From: Virgisporangium aurantiacum
GTDB taxonomy: Bacteria > Actinomycetota > Actinomycetes > Mycobacteriales > Micromonosporaceae
Length of the DNA: 64,000 bases
Assembly: GCF_016863635.1 (NCBI RefSeq)
Contig: NZ_BOPG01000004.1
Coordinates: 108,210-172,209 of the forward strand
Reading direction: 5' to 3'
The notes under the pieces are model-generated. The model ran no database searches. It saw only the letters and a program-made list of their open reading frames with translations, and was not told where the DNA came from. The stretch's first letter is position 1; every line of letters starts with the position of its first letter. The translations under genes and the position numbers were made by a program. Shown in pieces: positions 43,025 through 55,400 of this stretch.

Positions 43025-45445
43025 ATGGCCGGTGTCGACCTGTTCGTCAGTTACGCGGGCCCGGACCGGCCGTGGGCGGAGTGGGCGGCACAGCATCTGG
43101 AGGCGGCCGGACACACGGTCGAACTCGACGTGTGGGACTGGGCCACCGGCACGAACTGGGTGCTGAACATCAACGACGCGCTCGGCCGTGCGGACCGGGT
43201 CCTGATGCTCTACTCGGCCGCCTACTTCGAACGCGACCGGTTCACCGTCGAGGAGTGGACCAACGCGCTGGCCCAGCGTCCAGACGTCGACCGCACGGTG
43301 CGGTTGGTGCCTGTGCGGGTGCAGGAGGTCAGGCCACCACCGATCCTGGCGTCGCTGGCCTATCGCGACCTCTTCGGTCTGGACGAAGAGCGGGCCCGCC
43401 AGGAGCTGGTGGCCGCGGTCGAGGGACCCCGCCGTCCCACCGGGCCGGTGCCCTTTCCTCGTGCTCCGGGCACGGCTCCGGCCGAGGGCTCGCGGGTACC
43501 GGGCACGGTTCCGGACGTGTGGAACGTCCCCCGTCGCCATCCGGCGTTCACCGGGCGGGAAGCGTTGCTGGTCGCATTGCGGCGACAGCTCACGTCCGGG
43601 ACGCGCGCCCTGGTACAGGCGCTGCACGGGATGGGCGGGGTCGGCAAGACCCAGCTGGCGATCGAGTACGCCCACCTGTTCGCCGGCGACTACCGACTGG
43701 TGTGGTGGATCGACGCGGAGCGCCCGGAGCTGATCGCGGAACAGTTGTCGGCATTGGCGTCGGCCGCGAACTGGGCCGCCGAGGGCGCGTCGGTGGCGGC
43801 CGGGGTGCGAGCGGTCCGTGACCGGTTGCGGGGCACGCCCCGCTGGTTGCTGGTCTTCGACAACGCCGAGCTGGCGGAGCACATCGCCGAGTGGCTGCCC
43901 GACGGCCCCGGCCACGTGATCATCACGTCCCGGGGCGGTGGCTTCCGGGAGCTGGCGATACCGGTGGAGATCGACGTGTTCGCCCGCGCCGAGTCGGTCG
44001 CGCTGTTGCGGACCCATCTGCCGCACCTGGCCGGGGCCGACGCCGACAAACTGGCCGGTACGTTGGGAGACCTGCCGCTGGCGCTGGCCCAGGCCGCCGG
44101 CCTGATGAGCCAGACCCGCATGCCCGTGGCGGACTATCTCGCGGAGCTGTCGGGCCAAGCGTCGGAGTTGCTGAGCAGGAACAAGCCGCTGGCCTACCCG
44201 GTACCGCTGGCGGCCGCAATCGAACTCTCCGTCGAGCGACTCGCCAGGGAGGATCCGGCCGCGGTGGCGCTGCTGCACCTGTGCGCGTCGCTGGCTCCGG
44301 AACCGATCCCGCTGACCTGGTTCACCACGGCCCCGGCCGACGCCCTCGGCGAGCCGCTGGCCACCGTGGCCGCCGCCCGGATGGCGTTCCGAGACACGCT
44401 CGGGCGGCTGGTCCGGTTCGGGCTGGCCCGGGTCACCGAAGAGACGCTGCAACTGCACCGGCTCACGCAGGCCGTGCTGCGCGACGGGCGCACACCTGAG
44501 CAGCGGTTGCGGGATCGCAACCGGGCCGAGCAACTGATTGCAGCGGCCAAGCCGAACGACAACGGCAGCGACCCCGCGTCGTGGCCCGCATGGGCCACGC
44601 TCCTGCCGCACCTGCTGATGCTCGATCCCGCCACCGCGACCCAACGGTTGCGGCCGGCGGCCTGTAACGCGATCTGGTACGTGCTGATGCGGGGCGAGTA
44701 CAGAACCGCGCTGCCGCTCGCACAGACCTGGCATCAGCACTGGCAAGCCAACTCTTCGTCAGATGACGACGATGTCCTGTGGATCGCCAACAATCTCGCT
44801 TCGGCGTACAGACTCCTCGGCGACGATCAGCGGGCCTGTGAGCTCAACGAAGACATCCTTGCTCGACGACGGCGAATCCTTGGCGACGACCACCGCGACA
44901 CCCTGGCGTCTGCCAATAACCTCGCTGGCAACCTTCGCGGACTAGGCGATCACGAACAGGCCCGCCAACTCGACGAAGACACCCTCGCCCGACGACGGCG
45001 CATCCTCGGCGACGACCACCCCGACACCCTGACCTCGGCCAACAACCTCGCCGTCGAGCTCTACGAGCTGGGCCAGTACGAATCGAGCCGCCAACTCGAC
45101 GAGGAAACTCTCGATCGACGACGGCGCATCCTCGGCGCCGACCACCCCGACACCTTGACCTCGGCCAGCAATCTCGCCGTCGACCTCTACGAACTGGACC
45201 AGCACGAACGGGCCCGCCAGCTCGAAGAGGACACCCTCGCCCGACGACGGCGCATCCTCGGCGCCGACCACCCCGACACCTTGACCTCGGCCAGCAATCT
45301 CGCCATCGGCCTCCGCGTACTCGGTAAGCACGAACAGGCCCGCCAACTCGAAGAGGACACCCTCGCCCGACGACGGCGCGTCCTCGGCGCCGACCACCCC
45401 GACACCCTGAAGTTGGCCGACCGTCTCGCGCTCGGCGGAGACTAA
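43025..45445 (+). CDS. TIR - NB-ARC (STAND) - TPR protein, putative defence/cell-suicide NTPase
   Basis: 806 residues. Residues 4-130 are a TIR domain (DLFVSYAGPDRPWAEW, putative catalytic Glu77 in TVEEW). Residues ~170-430 are an NB-ARC NTPase: P-loop HGMGGVGKTQLA (201-212), Walker B LLVFDN (275-280), HVIITSR sensor and GDLPLALAQAAG. A winged/helical region follows, then five 42-residue TPR-type repeats (589-798). Active TIR domains cleave NAD; STAND proteins act as switch-like sensors, and this architecture is widespread in actinomycete defence and signalling. ATG 43025 has no ribosome binding site; CAGGAT stands 6 bases upstream. Ends overlapping the convergent PH gene by 4 bases. Confidence 0.93.
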   Translation: MAGVDLFVSYAGPDRPWAEWAAQHLEAAGHTVELDVWDWATGTNWVLNINDALGRADRVLMLYSAAYFERDRFTVEEWTNALAQRPDVDRTVRLVPVRVQEVRPPPILASLAYRDLFGLDEERARQELVAAVEGPRRPTGPVPFPRAPGTAPAEGSRVPGTVPDVWNVPRRHPAFTGREALLVALRRQLTSGTRALVQALHGMGGVGKTQLAIEYAHLFAGDYRLVWWIDAERPELIAEQLSALASAANWAAEGASVAAGVRAVRDRLRGTPRWLLVFDNAELAEHIAEWLPDGPGHVIITSRGGGFRELAIPVEIDVFARAESVALLRTHLPHLAGADADKLAGTLGDLPLALAQAAGLMSQTRMPVADYLAELSGQASELLSRNKPLAYPVPLAAAIELSVERLAREDPAAVALLHLCASLAPEPIPLTWFTTAPADALGEPLATVAAARMAFRDTLGRLVRFGLARVTEETLQLHRLTQAVLRDGRTPEQRLRDRNRAEQLIAAAKPNDNGSDPASWPAWATLLPHLLMLDPATATQRLRPAACNAIWYVLMRGEYRTALPLAQTWHQHWQANSSSDDDDVLWIANNLASAYRLLGDDQRACELNEDILARRRRILGDDHRDTLASANNLAGNLRGLGDHEQARQLDEDTLARRRRILGDDHPDTLTSANNLAVELYELGQYESSRQLDEETLDRRRRILGADHPDTLTSASNLAVDLYELDQHERARQLEEDTLARRRRILGADHPDTLTSASNLAIGLRVLGKHEQARQLEEDTLARRRRVLGADHPDTLKLADRLALGGD
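44789..45418 (+). repeat. Five tandem 126-bp TPR-coding repeats
   Basis: Five 42-codon units beginning NNLA/SNLA, each with the ARRRRILGxDHPDTL block. Units 2-5 are far more alike in DNA than needed for protein similarity: the stretch CGACGACGGCGCATCCTCGG recurs at the same phase in three units. This indicates recent duplication or gene conversion. Confidence 0.9.
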
Positions 45446-45807
45446 CGTGCGTAGTGCAGGATCACGTCGTGGATGTGCTTGGTCTTGTCGACCCCGCGCA
45501 CCTCGATCTCGTACGTGTGCGTGCCGACGTGCACCGCGATCTTCCCCGTGCTGAAGAAGTTTCCCGCGAACGACCGGTCGCTCACCAGCGACACCGCGCT
45601 CACCTTCGAGTACGGGATCGACGTGATCGCCAGGTTCCGGCCGGCGAACGACTTGTCCTGCAGGATCACCCGGCGGTCGGTGAGCCCGATGAACCCCGTT
45701 CCGATGCCGACGGCATCGTAGACGGCGATGATCGTCTCGCCCTGAAGCAGGCCGTTCTGGATCTGCTGAAGCTGGTCCCTACGGTCGTGGGGAATGGTGT
45801 TCGCCAT
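45442..45807 (-). CDS. Bacterial PH-domain protein
   Basis: 121 residues, a single PH-like domain: GLLQGETIIAVYDAVGIGTGFIGLTDRRVILQDKSFAGRNLAITSIPYSKVSAVSLVSD and a C-terminal helix. Cytoplasmic, function unknown; such domains occur in many bacteria as oligomeric stress-related proteins. Start ATG 45807 is 6 bases after a minus-strand TACGCT box (leaderless). Sits between the TIR-STAND gene (4-base overlap) and gatA. Confidence 0.85.
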   Translation of the reverse strand: MANTIPHDRRDQLQQIQNGLLQGETIIAVYDAVGIGTGFIGLTDRRVILQDKSFAGRNLAITSIPYSKVSAVSLVSDRSFAGNFFSTGKIAVHVGTHTYEIEVRGVDKTKHIHDVILHYAR

Positions 45808-45830
45808 GCCACCAGCGTAAGCCGATCAAG

Positions 45831-47306
45831 CTAGAGCGCCGGGGGCGTGAGCGGCGGCACCGCGGTCTCCAGCGCGGCGGCCACCCGGTACATCCGGTCG
45901 TCGGCCAGGGTCGGCGCCATCACCTGCAGACCCACCGGCAGACCCGACGACAGGCCGGCCGGCACGGAGATCGCCGGCCCGCCGTACAGGTTCGACGGGA
46001 TCGTGAACAGGTCGGCCAGGTACATCTGGTACGGGTCGGCCGTGCGGGCGCCCAACTCGAACGCCACGAACGGCGTCGTCGGCGAGACCAGCACGTCGAC
46101 CTGGTCGAAGGCGGCCGCGAAGTCGCGGCTGATCAGCGTGCGGACCTTCTGCGCCTGGCCGTAGTACGCGTCGTAGTAGCCGCTGGAGAGCGCGTAGGTG
46201 CCGATCATGATGCGGCGCTTCACCTCGGCGCCGAAGCCGGCCTCGCGCGTCAGCGACATGACCTCCTCCAGCGACCGCTGGCCGTCGTCGCCGACGCGGA
46301 GGCCGTAGCGCACACCGTCGAAGCGGGCCAGGTTCGAGGAGCACTCGCTCGGCGCGATGAGGTAGTACGCCGGCAGCGCGTACTGGAAGTGCGGGCACGA
46401 CACCTCGACCACCTCGGCGCCGAGCTTCACCAGCGTCTCGAGGCTGTCGCGGAACACCGCCATGACGCCCGGTTCGGCGCCCTCGCCGGCGAACTCGCGG
46501 ACGACGCCCAGCTTCACGCCGGTGAGGTCGCCGGTGGCGCCCAGCCGGGCGGCGCCGACCACGTCGGGCACGGTGGCCGGGATCGACGTGGAGTCGCGCG
46601 GATCGTGGCCGGCGATCACCGCGTGCAGCAGCGCCGCGTCCTCAACGGTGCGGGCGCACGGACCGGGCGTGTCGAGCGACGACGAGAACGCGATCAGCCC
46701 GTACCGCGACGTTCCGCCGTACGTGGGCTTGGCGCCGACGGTGCCGGTGACGGCGCCGGGCTGCCGGATCGAGCCGCCGGTGTCGGTACCGACCGCCAGC
46801 GGCGCCTCGTACGCGGCCAGGGACGCCGACGAGCCGCCACCCGAGCCGCCGGGGATGCGGGTGAGGTCCCACGGGTTGAAGGTGGGGCCGTAGGCGGAGT
46901 ACTCGGTGGACGAGCCCATCGCGAACTCGTCCATGTTGGTCTTGCCCAGCATCACCAGGCCCGCGTCCTTCATGCGGGACACGATCGTGGCGTCGTAGGG
47001 CGGCTTCCAGCCTTCGAGGATCTTCGAGCCGGCCGTGGACGGCACGCCCTTCGTGGTGACCACGTCTTTCACCGCCACCGGCACGCCGGCCAGCGGCCCG
47101 AGCGGCTCGCCCGCGGCCCGCGCGGCGTCGACCTTCGCGGCCGCGGCCAGCGCGCCCTCGGTGTCGACGTGCAGGAACGCGTGCACCCGCCCGTCGACGG
47201 CGGCGATGCGGTCGAGGTGGGCGCGGGCCACGTCGACGGCGGAGATCTCACCGTCGGCGATCGACTTCGCGATGCCCGCCGCGGTCATTCTCGTAACGTC
47301 ACTCAC
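45831..47306 (-). CDS. gatA: Asp-tRNA(Asn)/Glu-tRNA(Gln) amidotransferase subunit A
   Basis: 491 residues with the amidase signature: catalytic Lys in [43 protein letters not shown] (cis-Ser and nucleophile Ser). Supplies ammonia from glutamine to GatB. GTG 47306 is used; an ATG codon 18 bases further in is an alternative. It lies 4 bases downstream of gatC. Confidence 0.96.
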   Translation of the reverse strand: MSDVTRMTAAGIAKSIADGEISAVDVARAHLDRIAAVDGRVHAFLHVDTEGALAAAAKVDAARAAGEPLGPLAGVPVAVKDVVTTKGVPSTAGSKILEGWKPPYDATIVSRMKDAGLVMLGKTNMDEFAMGSSTEYSAYGPTFNPWDLTRIPGGSGGGSSASLAAYEAPLAVGTDTGGSIRQPGAVTGTVGAKPTYGGTSRYGLIAFSSSLDTPGPCARTVEDAALLHAVIAGHDPRDSTSIPATVPDVVGAARLGATGDLTGVKLGVVREFAGEGAEPGVMAVFRDSLETLVKLGAEVVEVSCPHFQYALPAYYLIAPSECSSNLARFDGVRYGLRVGDDGQRSLEEVMSLTREAGFGAEVKRRIMIGTYALSSGYYDAYYGQAQKVRTLISRDFAAAFDQVDVLVSPTTPFVAFELGARTADPYQMYLADLFTIPSNLYGGPAISVPAGLSSGLPVGLQVMAPTLADDRMYRVAAALETAVPPLTPPAL

Positions 47307-47310
47307 GGCT

Positions 47311-47610
47311 CTACGCCTCTTCTTCCAGGATCCGGGGGACGCGGAAGCGCTGCTCGGCCACGTCGGGCGCCATGGCGAGCGCCTCCTCCGACGACAGGCC
47401 GGGCACGACGACGTCGTCGCGGAACACGTTGGTGAGCGGCACCGAGTGGGAGGTGGGCGGGATGTCGTCGGCGGCCACCTCGCCGACCCGCGCGACCGAC
47501 TGCAGGATCACGTCGAGCTGGCCGGCGAACATGTCGAGTTCGTCGGGCGTGACGGCGAGGCGCGACAGGCGCGCCAGATGCGCCACCTCGTCGCGGGAGA
47601 TCGCGGCCAT
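47311..47610 (-). CDS. gatC: Asp-tRNA(Asn)/Glu-tRNA(Gln) amidotransferase subunit C
   Basis: 99 residues, normal length. Motifs [33 protein letters not shown] and the C-terminal [11 protein letters not shown] are typical of GatC, which wraps around GatA and joins it to GatB. ATG 47610 has GAGGAG upstream. First gene of the gatCA operon. Confidence 0.95.
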   Translation of the reverse strand: MAAISRDEVAHLARLSRLAVTPDELDMFAGQLDVILQSVARVGEVAADDIPPTSHSVPLTNVFRDDVVVPGLSSEEALAMAPDVAEQRFRVPRILEEEA

Positions 47611-47658
47611 GACGGCTCCTCACTTGTGATCCGCGCCGAACCGGCGCACCGACCGAGT

Positions 47659-48150
47659 CTATTTGCCCCCGGCGGGCGGCTGTTCCCCACCCCGACCGAG
47701 GTCGTCCAACACCGTGACCAGCAGCGTGCCGAGTGTTTCCAGCTCGGCCGGCGCCAACGCCCGGAACCACGACGCCACGGCCGCATGGTCGCCGGCGTCA
47801 CGCTCGCGCCAGTATCGGGCGTTGGCCGCCGTGGCCACCAGCCGTTTCCGGCGCCGGTCGACCGGATCGGGCTCGACCGTGAGAAGTCCCTTCCGTTCCA
47901 GCGCCGCCACCAGTTGAGCGGCGTTCTGGTGGGTGGTGCCGAGCGCGTTGGCCGCCGCGCCCAGGGGCGGCGAGTCGAGCGCGATCACGGCCGTGAGCAG
48001 CGCGGCCTGCTGGGTGGTGAGCCCGTCGGCGCGCAACCGGTCGTCCATGAGGTAACGCAGGCGCTGGGCGAGCAGGAGCACGGCCCGGAACGCGCGCACC
48101 GCCGGGGTGACCGGCGCGCCGGGGTCGAGACCGTAGACGTCGGAAGACAT
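47659..48150 (-). CDS. MarR-family transcriptional regulator
   Basis: 163 residues. Winged helix typical of MarR: LTTQQAALLTAVIALDSPPLGAAANALGTTHQNAAQLVAALERKGLLTVEPDPVDRRRKRLVAT, with the wing DPVDRRRKRL. ATG 48150 is preferred because TAATAT lies 7 bases upstream on the minus strand (leaderless). An 18-bp near-palindrome covers both its promoter and that of the divergent glycosyltransferase, suggesting autoregulation and control of that gene. Confidence 0.9.
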   Translation of the reverse strand: MSSDVYGLDPGAPVTPAVRAFRAVLLLAQRLRYLMDDRLRADGLTTQQAALLTAVIALDSPPLGAAANALGTTHQNAAQLVAALERKGLLTVEPDPVDRRRKRLVATAANARYWRERDAGDHAAVASWFRALAPAELETLGTLLVTVLDDLGRGGEQPPAGGK

Positions 48151-48167
48151 AGGCAATATATTACCTA
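48150..48167. promoter_or_regulatory. Probable MarR operator
   Basis: TAGGCAATATATTACCTA is palindromic at 16 of 18 positions. It fills the 20-base gap between the divergent marR and glycosyltransferase starts and covers -10 candidates of both (TAATAT on minus, TATATT on plus). Confidence 0.7.
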
Positions 48168-48170
48168 ACT

Positions 48171-49429
48171 GTGATCGCCCTGCTGGCACAGTGCGCGTAC
48201 CTGTCCGAGACGTCGCGCATGATCGAGGTGTACCGGGCCCTGACCGCCCGTGGCGCCACCGTCCGGGTCGCCACCCACGGCGGCGTCCATCGGAACCTGC
48301 TCACCGCCGCGGGCATCCCGCACGAGGTGATCGGCCCACCGATGAGCGACGAACGCGGCGCCCGCTTCGTCGCCGACGCGCTCGGGCTGGGCAACGTGCG
48401 GCAGAGCATGTACTCCGACGCGGAACTGCGCGCCTACGTGCTCGCCGAGGCCGCGTGGTTGAAGAAATACGACGCTCGATGCGTGGTGACCGGGTTCCTC
48501 CTCACCGCCCAGCTCTCCAGCCGCCTCGCCGGCATCCCGCTCGTCACCACGCACACCGGTAGCTGGGTGCCGCCGGTGTGGGAGAACGGCCTGCTGCCCG
48601 CCGACCCGCCCGTCCCTGCCATGCGCCTGATCCCGGCACTGCTGCGGCGCCGGCTCATCAACGCCGCACCGAACCGCGTCCGGTACTACACGGCCGGTTT
48701 CAACCGCGTCGCCGACGACCTCGGCGTGGAGCGGATCCCCAGCCTCGCCGCGCTGGTGCTCGGCGACCTGACGCTCGTCACCGAGATCCCCGAGGTGCTG
48801 GGCGTCCCGGCGGAGGACATGGCCGCCTGGCGGGGCAGCCGCGGCTACCGTCCGGGCACCCGGCTCGCCTACAGCGGCCCGCTCTACGCGAAGCTCGACG
48901 TGCCGATCCCGCCCCACGTCGAGGAGTTCCTCGACCAACCCGGCCCGATCGTGTACGTGGCCCTCACGTCCTCGTCGCCCGGGCTGGTCCGGGCCGTCGC
49001 CGCCGAGGCCGGCAAGGCCGCGCGGGTCCTGGTCGCGGGGACGGTCCATGCCATCGGTGACCTCCACAGTGGACGGACGTGCGTCGCCGGCGTGTTGCCG
49101 AGCCACCTCGTGATGCCCCGGGTGGACCTGGCGATCACCACCGCCGGACAGGGCAGCGTGCAAACGGCGATGGCCGCGGGAACACCGCTGCTCGCGGTCC
49201 CCCTGCAGCCGGAACAGACGCTCAACGCCGTCCTCGTGGAAAGACTGGGCGCGGCCCGGCGCCTGCCGCCGGCCGCGACCACCAAGGCGGCCGCCCTCGT
49301 TCGGAAAATGCTCGGTGACGACGGATACCGCCTCGCCGCGAAGCGCGTGAAGGGCTGGTACGACGCGGTCGACGGGCCGGCCCGGGCCGCGGACCACATC
49401 CTGGCCCTGGCCGGTGCGTCGATGCCTTG

Positions 49430-49430
<1 letters not shown>
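48171..49430 (+). CDS. GT1-family (GT-B fold) glycosyltransferase
   Basis: 419 residues. UGT/macrolide-glycosyltransferase-like: N-terminal acceptor domain (CAYLSETSRMIEVYRALTARGATVRVATHGG), linker, and C-terminal nucleotide-sugar domain with IVYVALTSSSPGLV, a VAGVLPSHLVMPRVDLAITTAGQGSVQTAMAAGTPLLAVPLQPEQTLNAVLVERLGAA block replacing the usual HGGxGT and QxxNA motifs. The typical His-Gly-Gly is TAGQG here, so donor binding may differ. May detoxify antibiotics or glycosylate a metabolite, consistent with MarR control. GTG 48171 is the likely start. Confidence 0.87.
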
Positions 49431-52798
<3,368 letters not shown>

Positions 52799-52944
52799 GG
52801 TTCACCTCTTTACGAAAGAAAGGGTGGCCCCGTAACGATTCCGATGTGAAGGATCGGTCGCCAGGATGGCAATGGACCAGCAAGGTTTGATCGCCAGTGC
52901 GTCCACTGTGGAGGCGCTTGCTTCTGAAGCCGCCGGGGCCGGAT

Positions 52945-53562
52945 CTAAGATCGCAGCTGGGTTGCCGGTGCCGCAACGCGATTTCCCGGCGGGCCGGGAG
53001 CAGCGGCAGCCCGCAGACCGAGATCCACCATCTCGATGAGCCGGTCGAACGAACGGTCGACGTCCTGCGGCAGGCCGAACCCACCGGCGATCTCCAACGT
53101 CACGAAACCGTGCACCGCGCTGCGGACCGCGCGGGTGGCGTCGATCAGGTCGTCGCCGTCGAGACCGTACCCGCGCAGCACGGCATACGACACACCCACC
53201 GCCTTCTCCCCGGCCGCCACGTGCGCGGGATCGGCCGGGTCGGGCACCCGCTGCGCGGCCGGATACCGTCCGGGATGGCGTTTCGCGTACGCCCGCTGCG
53301 CGGAGGCCATGGCCCGCAAGGCGTCCGCGCCGGCGCGGCCGGCCGCCGCGGTCGTCAGCTCCTCGGCCAGTTCGGCGGTGACGAGCGCGGAGACCTTCTG
53401 CAGCAACGCGTCGAGCCCGGACACGTGCTTGTAGAGGCTGGGCAGCGCGACGCCGAACCGCTTGGCCACCATCGCGAGCGTCAGCTTCTCCAGCCCGACC
53501 TCGTCGGCGGCCTCGGCCGCACCGGCCACCACCACGGCGGTGGACAGGCCGGCCCTAGGCAC
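52945..53562 (-). CDS. TetR-family transcriptional regulator
   Basis: 205 residues. N-terminal helix-turn-helix (EVGLEKLTLAMVAKRFGVALPSLYKHVSGLDALLQKV) and a C-terminal ligand domain of the TetR_C_33/WHG type (VRSAVHGFVTLEIAGGFGLPQDVDRSFDRLIEMVDLGL). The GTG at 53562 overlaps the last 8 bases of the upstream hydrolase gene, so the two are translationally coupled. It probably represses the hydrolase-regulator operon through the palindrome at 54371-54385. Confidence 0.9.
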   Translation of the reverse strand: MPRAGLSTAVVVAGAAEAADEVGLEKLTLAMVAKRFGVALPSLYKHVSGLDALLQKVSALVTAELAEELTTAAAGRAGADALRAMASAQRAYAKRHPGRYPAAQRVPDPADPAHVAAGEKAVGVSYAVLRGYGLDGDDLIDATRAVRSAVHGFVTLEIAGGFGLPQDVDRSFDRLIEMVDLGLRAAAAPGPPGNRVAAPATQLRS

Positions 53563-54361
53563 GCGCGGTGACCTTGCCGACGAACGCCACGACCGCCGGC
53601 CCGACCGTCTCCGGGTACTCGGCCATCGGGTAGTGACCGGCGTCCGGCACCAGCAGCAGTTCGCCGTCGAGCGTGTCGGCCAGCCAGTTGGCCTCGGCCA
53701 CCGGGTCCTTCCAGTCGGGGTCCTTCTCGCCCATGACCACCAGCGTGGGAACGCCACGGACCCGGTCGACCACCGCGGCCGACTCGCCGTGCCCCGCGAA
53801 CGCGGTGCGCTTGAACGCCGTCCACGCGCCCGGCCGCGCCTGGCTGCGCCCGATGCGCTCGATGTGCTCCGCCAGGTCGGCCGGCGGCCGGCCCGGGTAG
53901 AACTTCTTGTAGTACGACCGCCAGAAGGCCGGGCCCCACGGCTTCAGAAACGCCAGCTTGACCATCAGGGCGGCGAATCCGCTGGGTCCGCCGCGCACGA
54001 ACGGCCCCAGCAGCACGAACCCGGTGACCGCCGCGGGCCGCTCGGTGGCCGCGAGTACGGCGGTGGCCGCACCCATCGAGCTGCCGAGCACCACGGCCGG
54101 CCCACCCAGATGGTCGATCAACGCGAGCAGATCGCGGGCCGCCGACGGGTCGTCGTACGTGGTGAACGTGGTGTCGCTCTCCCCGTGTCCCCGAAGATCC
54201 ATGACGGCCACCCGGTAACCGGCCGCCACCAGGGCCGGCGCGGTGTTCCGGAAGACCTGCCGCACGTCACCCATCCCGGGGACGCACACCACCAACGGAC
54301 CGTCCCCGGCAACCTCGTACGCGATCCGCCCACCGTCGACGCTCAAGTAGCTAGTAGTCAT
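53555..54361 (-). CDS. Alpha/beta hydrolase
   Basis: 268 residues. Classic alpha/beta-hydrolase features: VVCVPGMGDVRQVFRN oxyanion region, nucleophile elbow LGSSMGAATA (Ser), Asp in VVMGEKDPDWKDP and His in VPDAGHYPMAEYP. Substrate unknown. ATG 54361 is supported by a minus-strand TAGCTT box 7 bases upstream (leaderless), which is overlapped by an inverted repeat. Cotranscribed with a TetR regulator. Confidence 0.9.
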   Translation of the reverse strand: MTTSYLSVDGGRIAYEVAGDGPLVVCVPGMGDVRQVFRNTAPALVAAGYRVAVMDLRGHGESDTTFTTYDDPSAARDLLALIDHLGGPAVVLGSSMGAATAVLAATERPAAVTGFVLLGPFVRGGPSGFAALMVKLAFLKPWGPAFWRSYYKKFYPGRPPADLAEHIERIGRSQARPGAWTAFKRTAFAGHGESAAVVDRVRGVPTLVVMGEKDPDWKDPVAEANWLADTLDGELLLVPDAGHYPMAEYPETVGPAVVAFVGKVTARA

Positions 54362-54370
54362 AGCCAAAAA

Positions 54371-54385
54371 GCTAACACCATTAGC
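54371..54385. promoter_or_regulatory. Probable TetR operator of the hydrolase-tetR operon
   Basis: GCTAACACCATTAGC has perfect 5-bp arms (GCTAA/TTAGC) around a 5-base centre. It overlaps the predicted minus-strand -10 box TAGCTT (54369-54374), so binding would block transcription. Confidence 0.6.
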
Positions 54386-54404
54386 CGACGGGCGCAAGCG
54401 TGGG

Positions 54405-55400
54405 TCAGGCGTTGGCGTCGTCCAACAGGCGGCGGGCGGCGTCGCGACACGCGGCCAGGAGGGCACGGGCCGCACCCTGGGTGGCGCCGGCCAGGCCGCA
54501 CGAGGGTGCGACCGCGACCCGCTCGGCCGCCTGGGCGGCGGGGAAGCCGAGCTTGCGCCACAGCTCACGCACCCGCTGGGCGATCTCGGCCGACGCCGGT
54601 GCCGGCTCGCGCGGGTCGGCGGCGCCGGCCACCAGCGCCACGCCGGCGTCGAGCGTCTCGCCGAGGGCATCAAGATCGGTGACGAGGGCCAGGTCGATCG
54701 CGACGGCGGCGGCCCCGGCCTCCCGCAGCAGAGCCAACGGGACGTCGTGAGCGCAGCAGTGGATCACCACGGGCACCCCGGCGGCGGCGACCACCTCGGC
54801 CAGCGCCACCCGGGCGGTCGACGTGTCGACGTGCCGGTACGTGTGCAGCCCGCTGTCGGTCGCGATCCGGCCGGCCAGCACCGCCGGCAGCGACGGCTCG
54901 TCGACCTGCAGCAGCAGCCGGGCCCGCGGCAGCCGGGCGGCGACGTCGGCGACGTGCCGGCGCACGCCGTCGGCCAGCGACTCGGCGATCTCGCGGGCGG
55001 CGCCGTGATCGCGCAGCGCCCGGCCGCCGAGCGGCAGTTCCAGCGACGCGGCGAGTGTCCATGGGCCGACGACCTGCAGCTTGATCACGCCGTCGTACTC
55101 CGCCGCCTGCTCGTGCAGGGCGTCGAGGTCGCGTTGCCAGAACTCGCGGGCCACCCGCAGGTCGCGGCCGGGCCGGCCGGTGAGCTTCCAGCGGCCGGCG
55201 TAGACCTCGACCGGCAGTTCGGTGAGCAGCGCGGCACCCCGGCCAATGATGTCGGCACCGGCGCCGCGGGCCGGGAGTTCGGGCAGGAACGGCAGGTCGG
55301 GCAGCTCGCCCAGCACGAACTTCAACGCCTCGGCCGGATCGGTGCCGGGCAGCGACCCGATGCCGGTGGCGGCACCGGCGGGCCACAGAGTTTCAGTCAC
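54405..55400 (-). CDS. Cobalamin-independent methionine synthase C-terminal-like protein
   Basis: 331 residues corresponding to the catalytic C-terminal barrel of MetE without the N-terminal half (full MetE is about 750). Zinc-site-type residues are seen in [11 protein letters not shown] and SCGLAGATQ, and substrate-type motifs in [16 protein letters not shown] and [14 protein letters not shown]. The M. tuberculosis homologue is Rv3015c. Such core MetE proteins may accept methyl groups from corrinoid proteins or other donors rather than folate; the actual reaction is unknown. GTG 55400 overlaps the mnmA stop by 4 bases, so they form an operon. Confidence 0.88.
   Translation of the reverse strand: MTETLWPAGAATGIGSLPGTDPAEALKFVLGELPDLPFLPELPARGAGADIIGRGAALLTELPVEVYAGRWKLTGRPGRDLRVAREFWQRDLDALHEQAAEYDGVIKLQVVGPWTLAASLELPLGGRALRDHGAAREIAESLADGVRRHVADVAARLPRARLLLQVDEPSLPAVLAGRIATDSGLHTYRHVDTSTARVALAEVVAAAGVPVVIHCCAHDVPLALLREAGAAAVAIDLALVTDLDALGETLDAGVALVAGAADPREPAPASAEIAQRVRELWRKLGFPAAQAAERVAVAPSCGLAGATQGAARALLAACRDAARRLLDDANA

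Noticed and set aside
44789..45418. Regular 126-bp repeats that could look like an array
   Set aside because: They are in frame, encode TPR units and have no spacers; not CRISPR. No CRISPR array was found elsewhere.
43025..45445. FxSxx-COOH peptide system, whose TPR/NB-ARC protein has a similar layout
   Set aside because: No FxSxx-ending precursor or radical SAM gene is nearby, and an N-terminal TIR domain is present; the small upstream protein fits DUF4236 instead.
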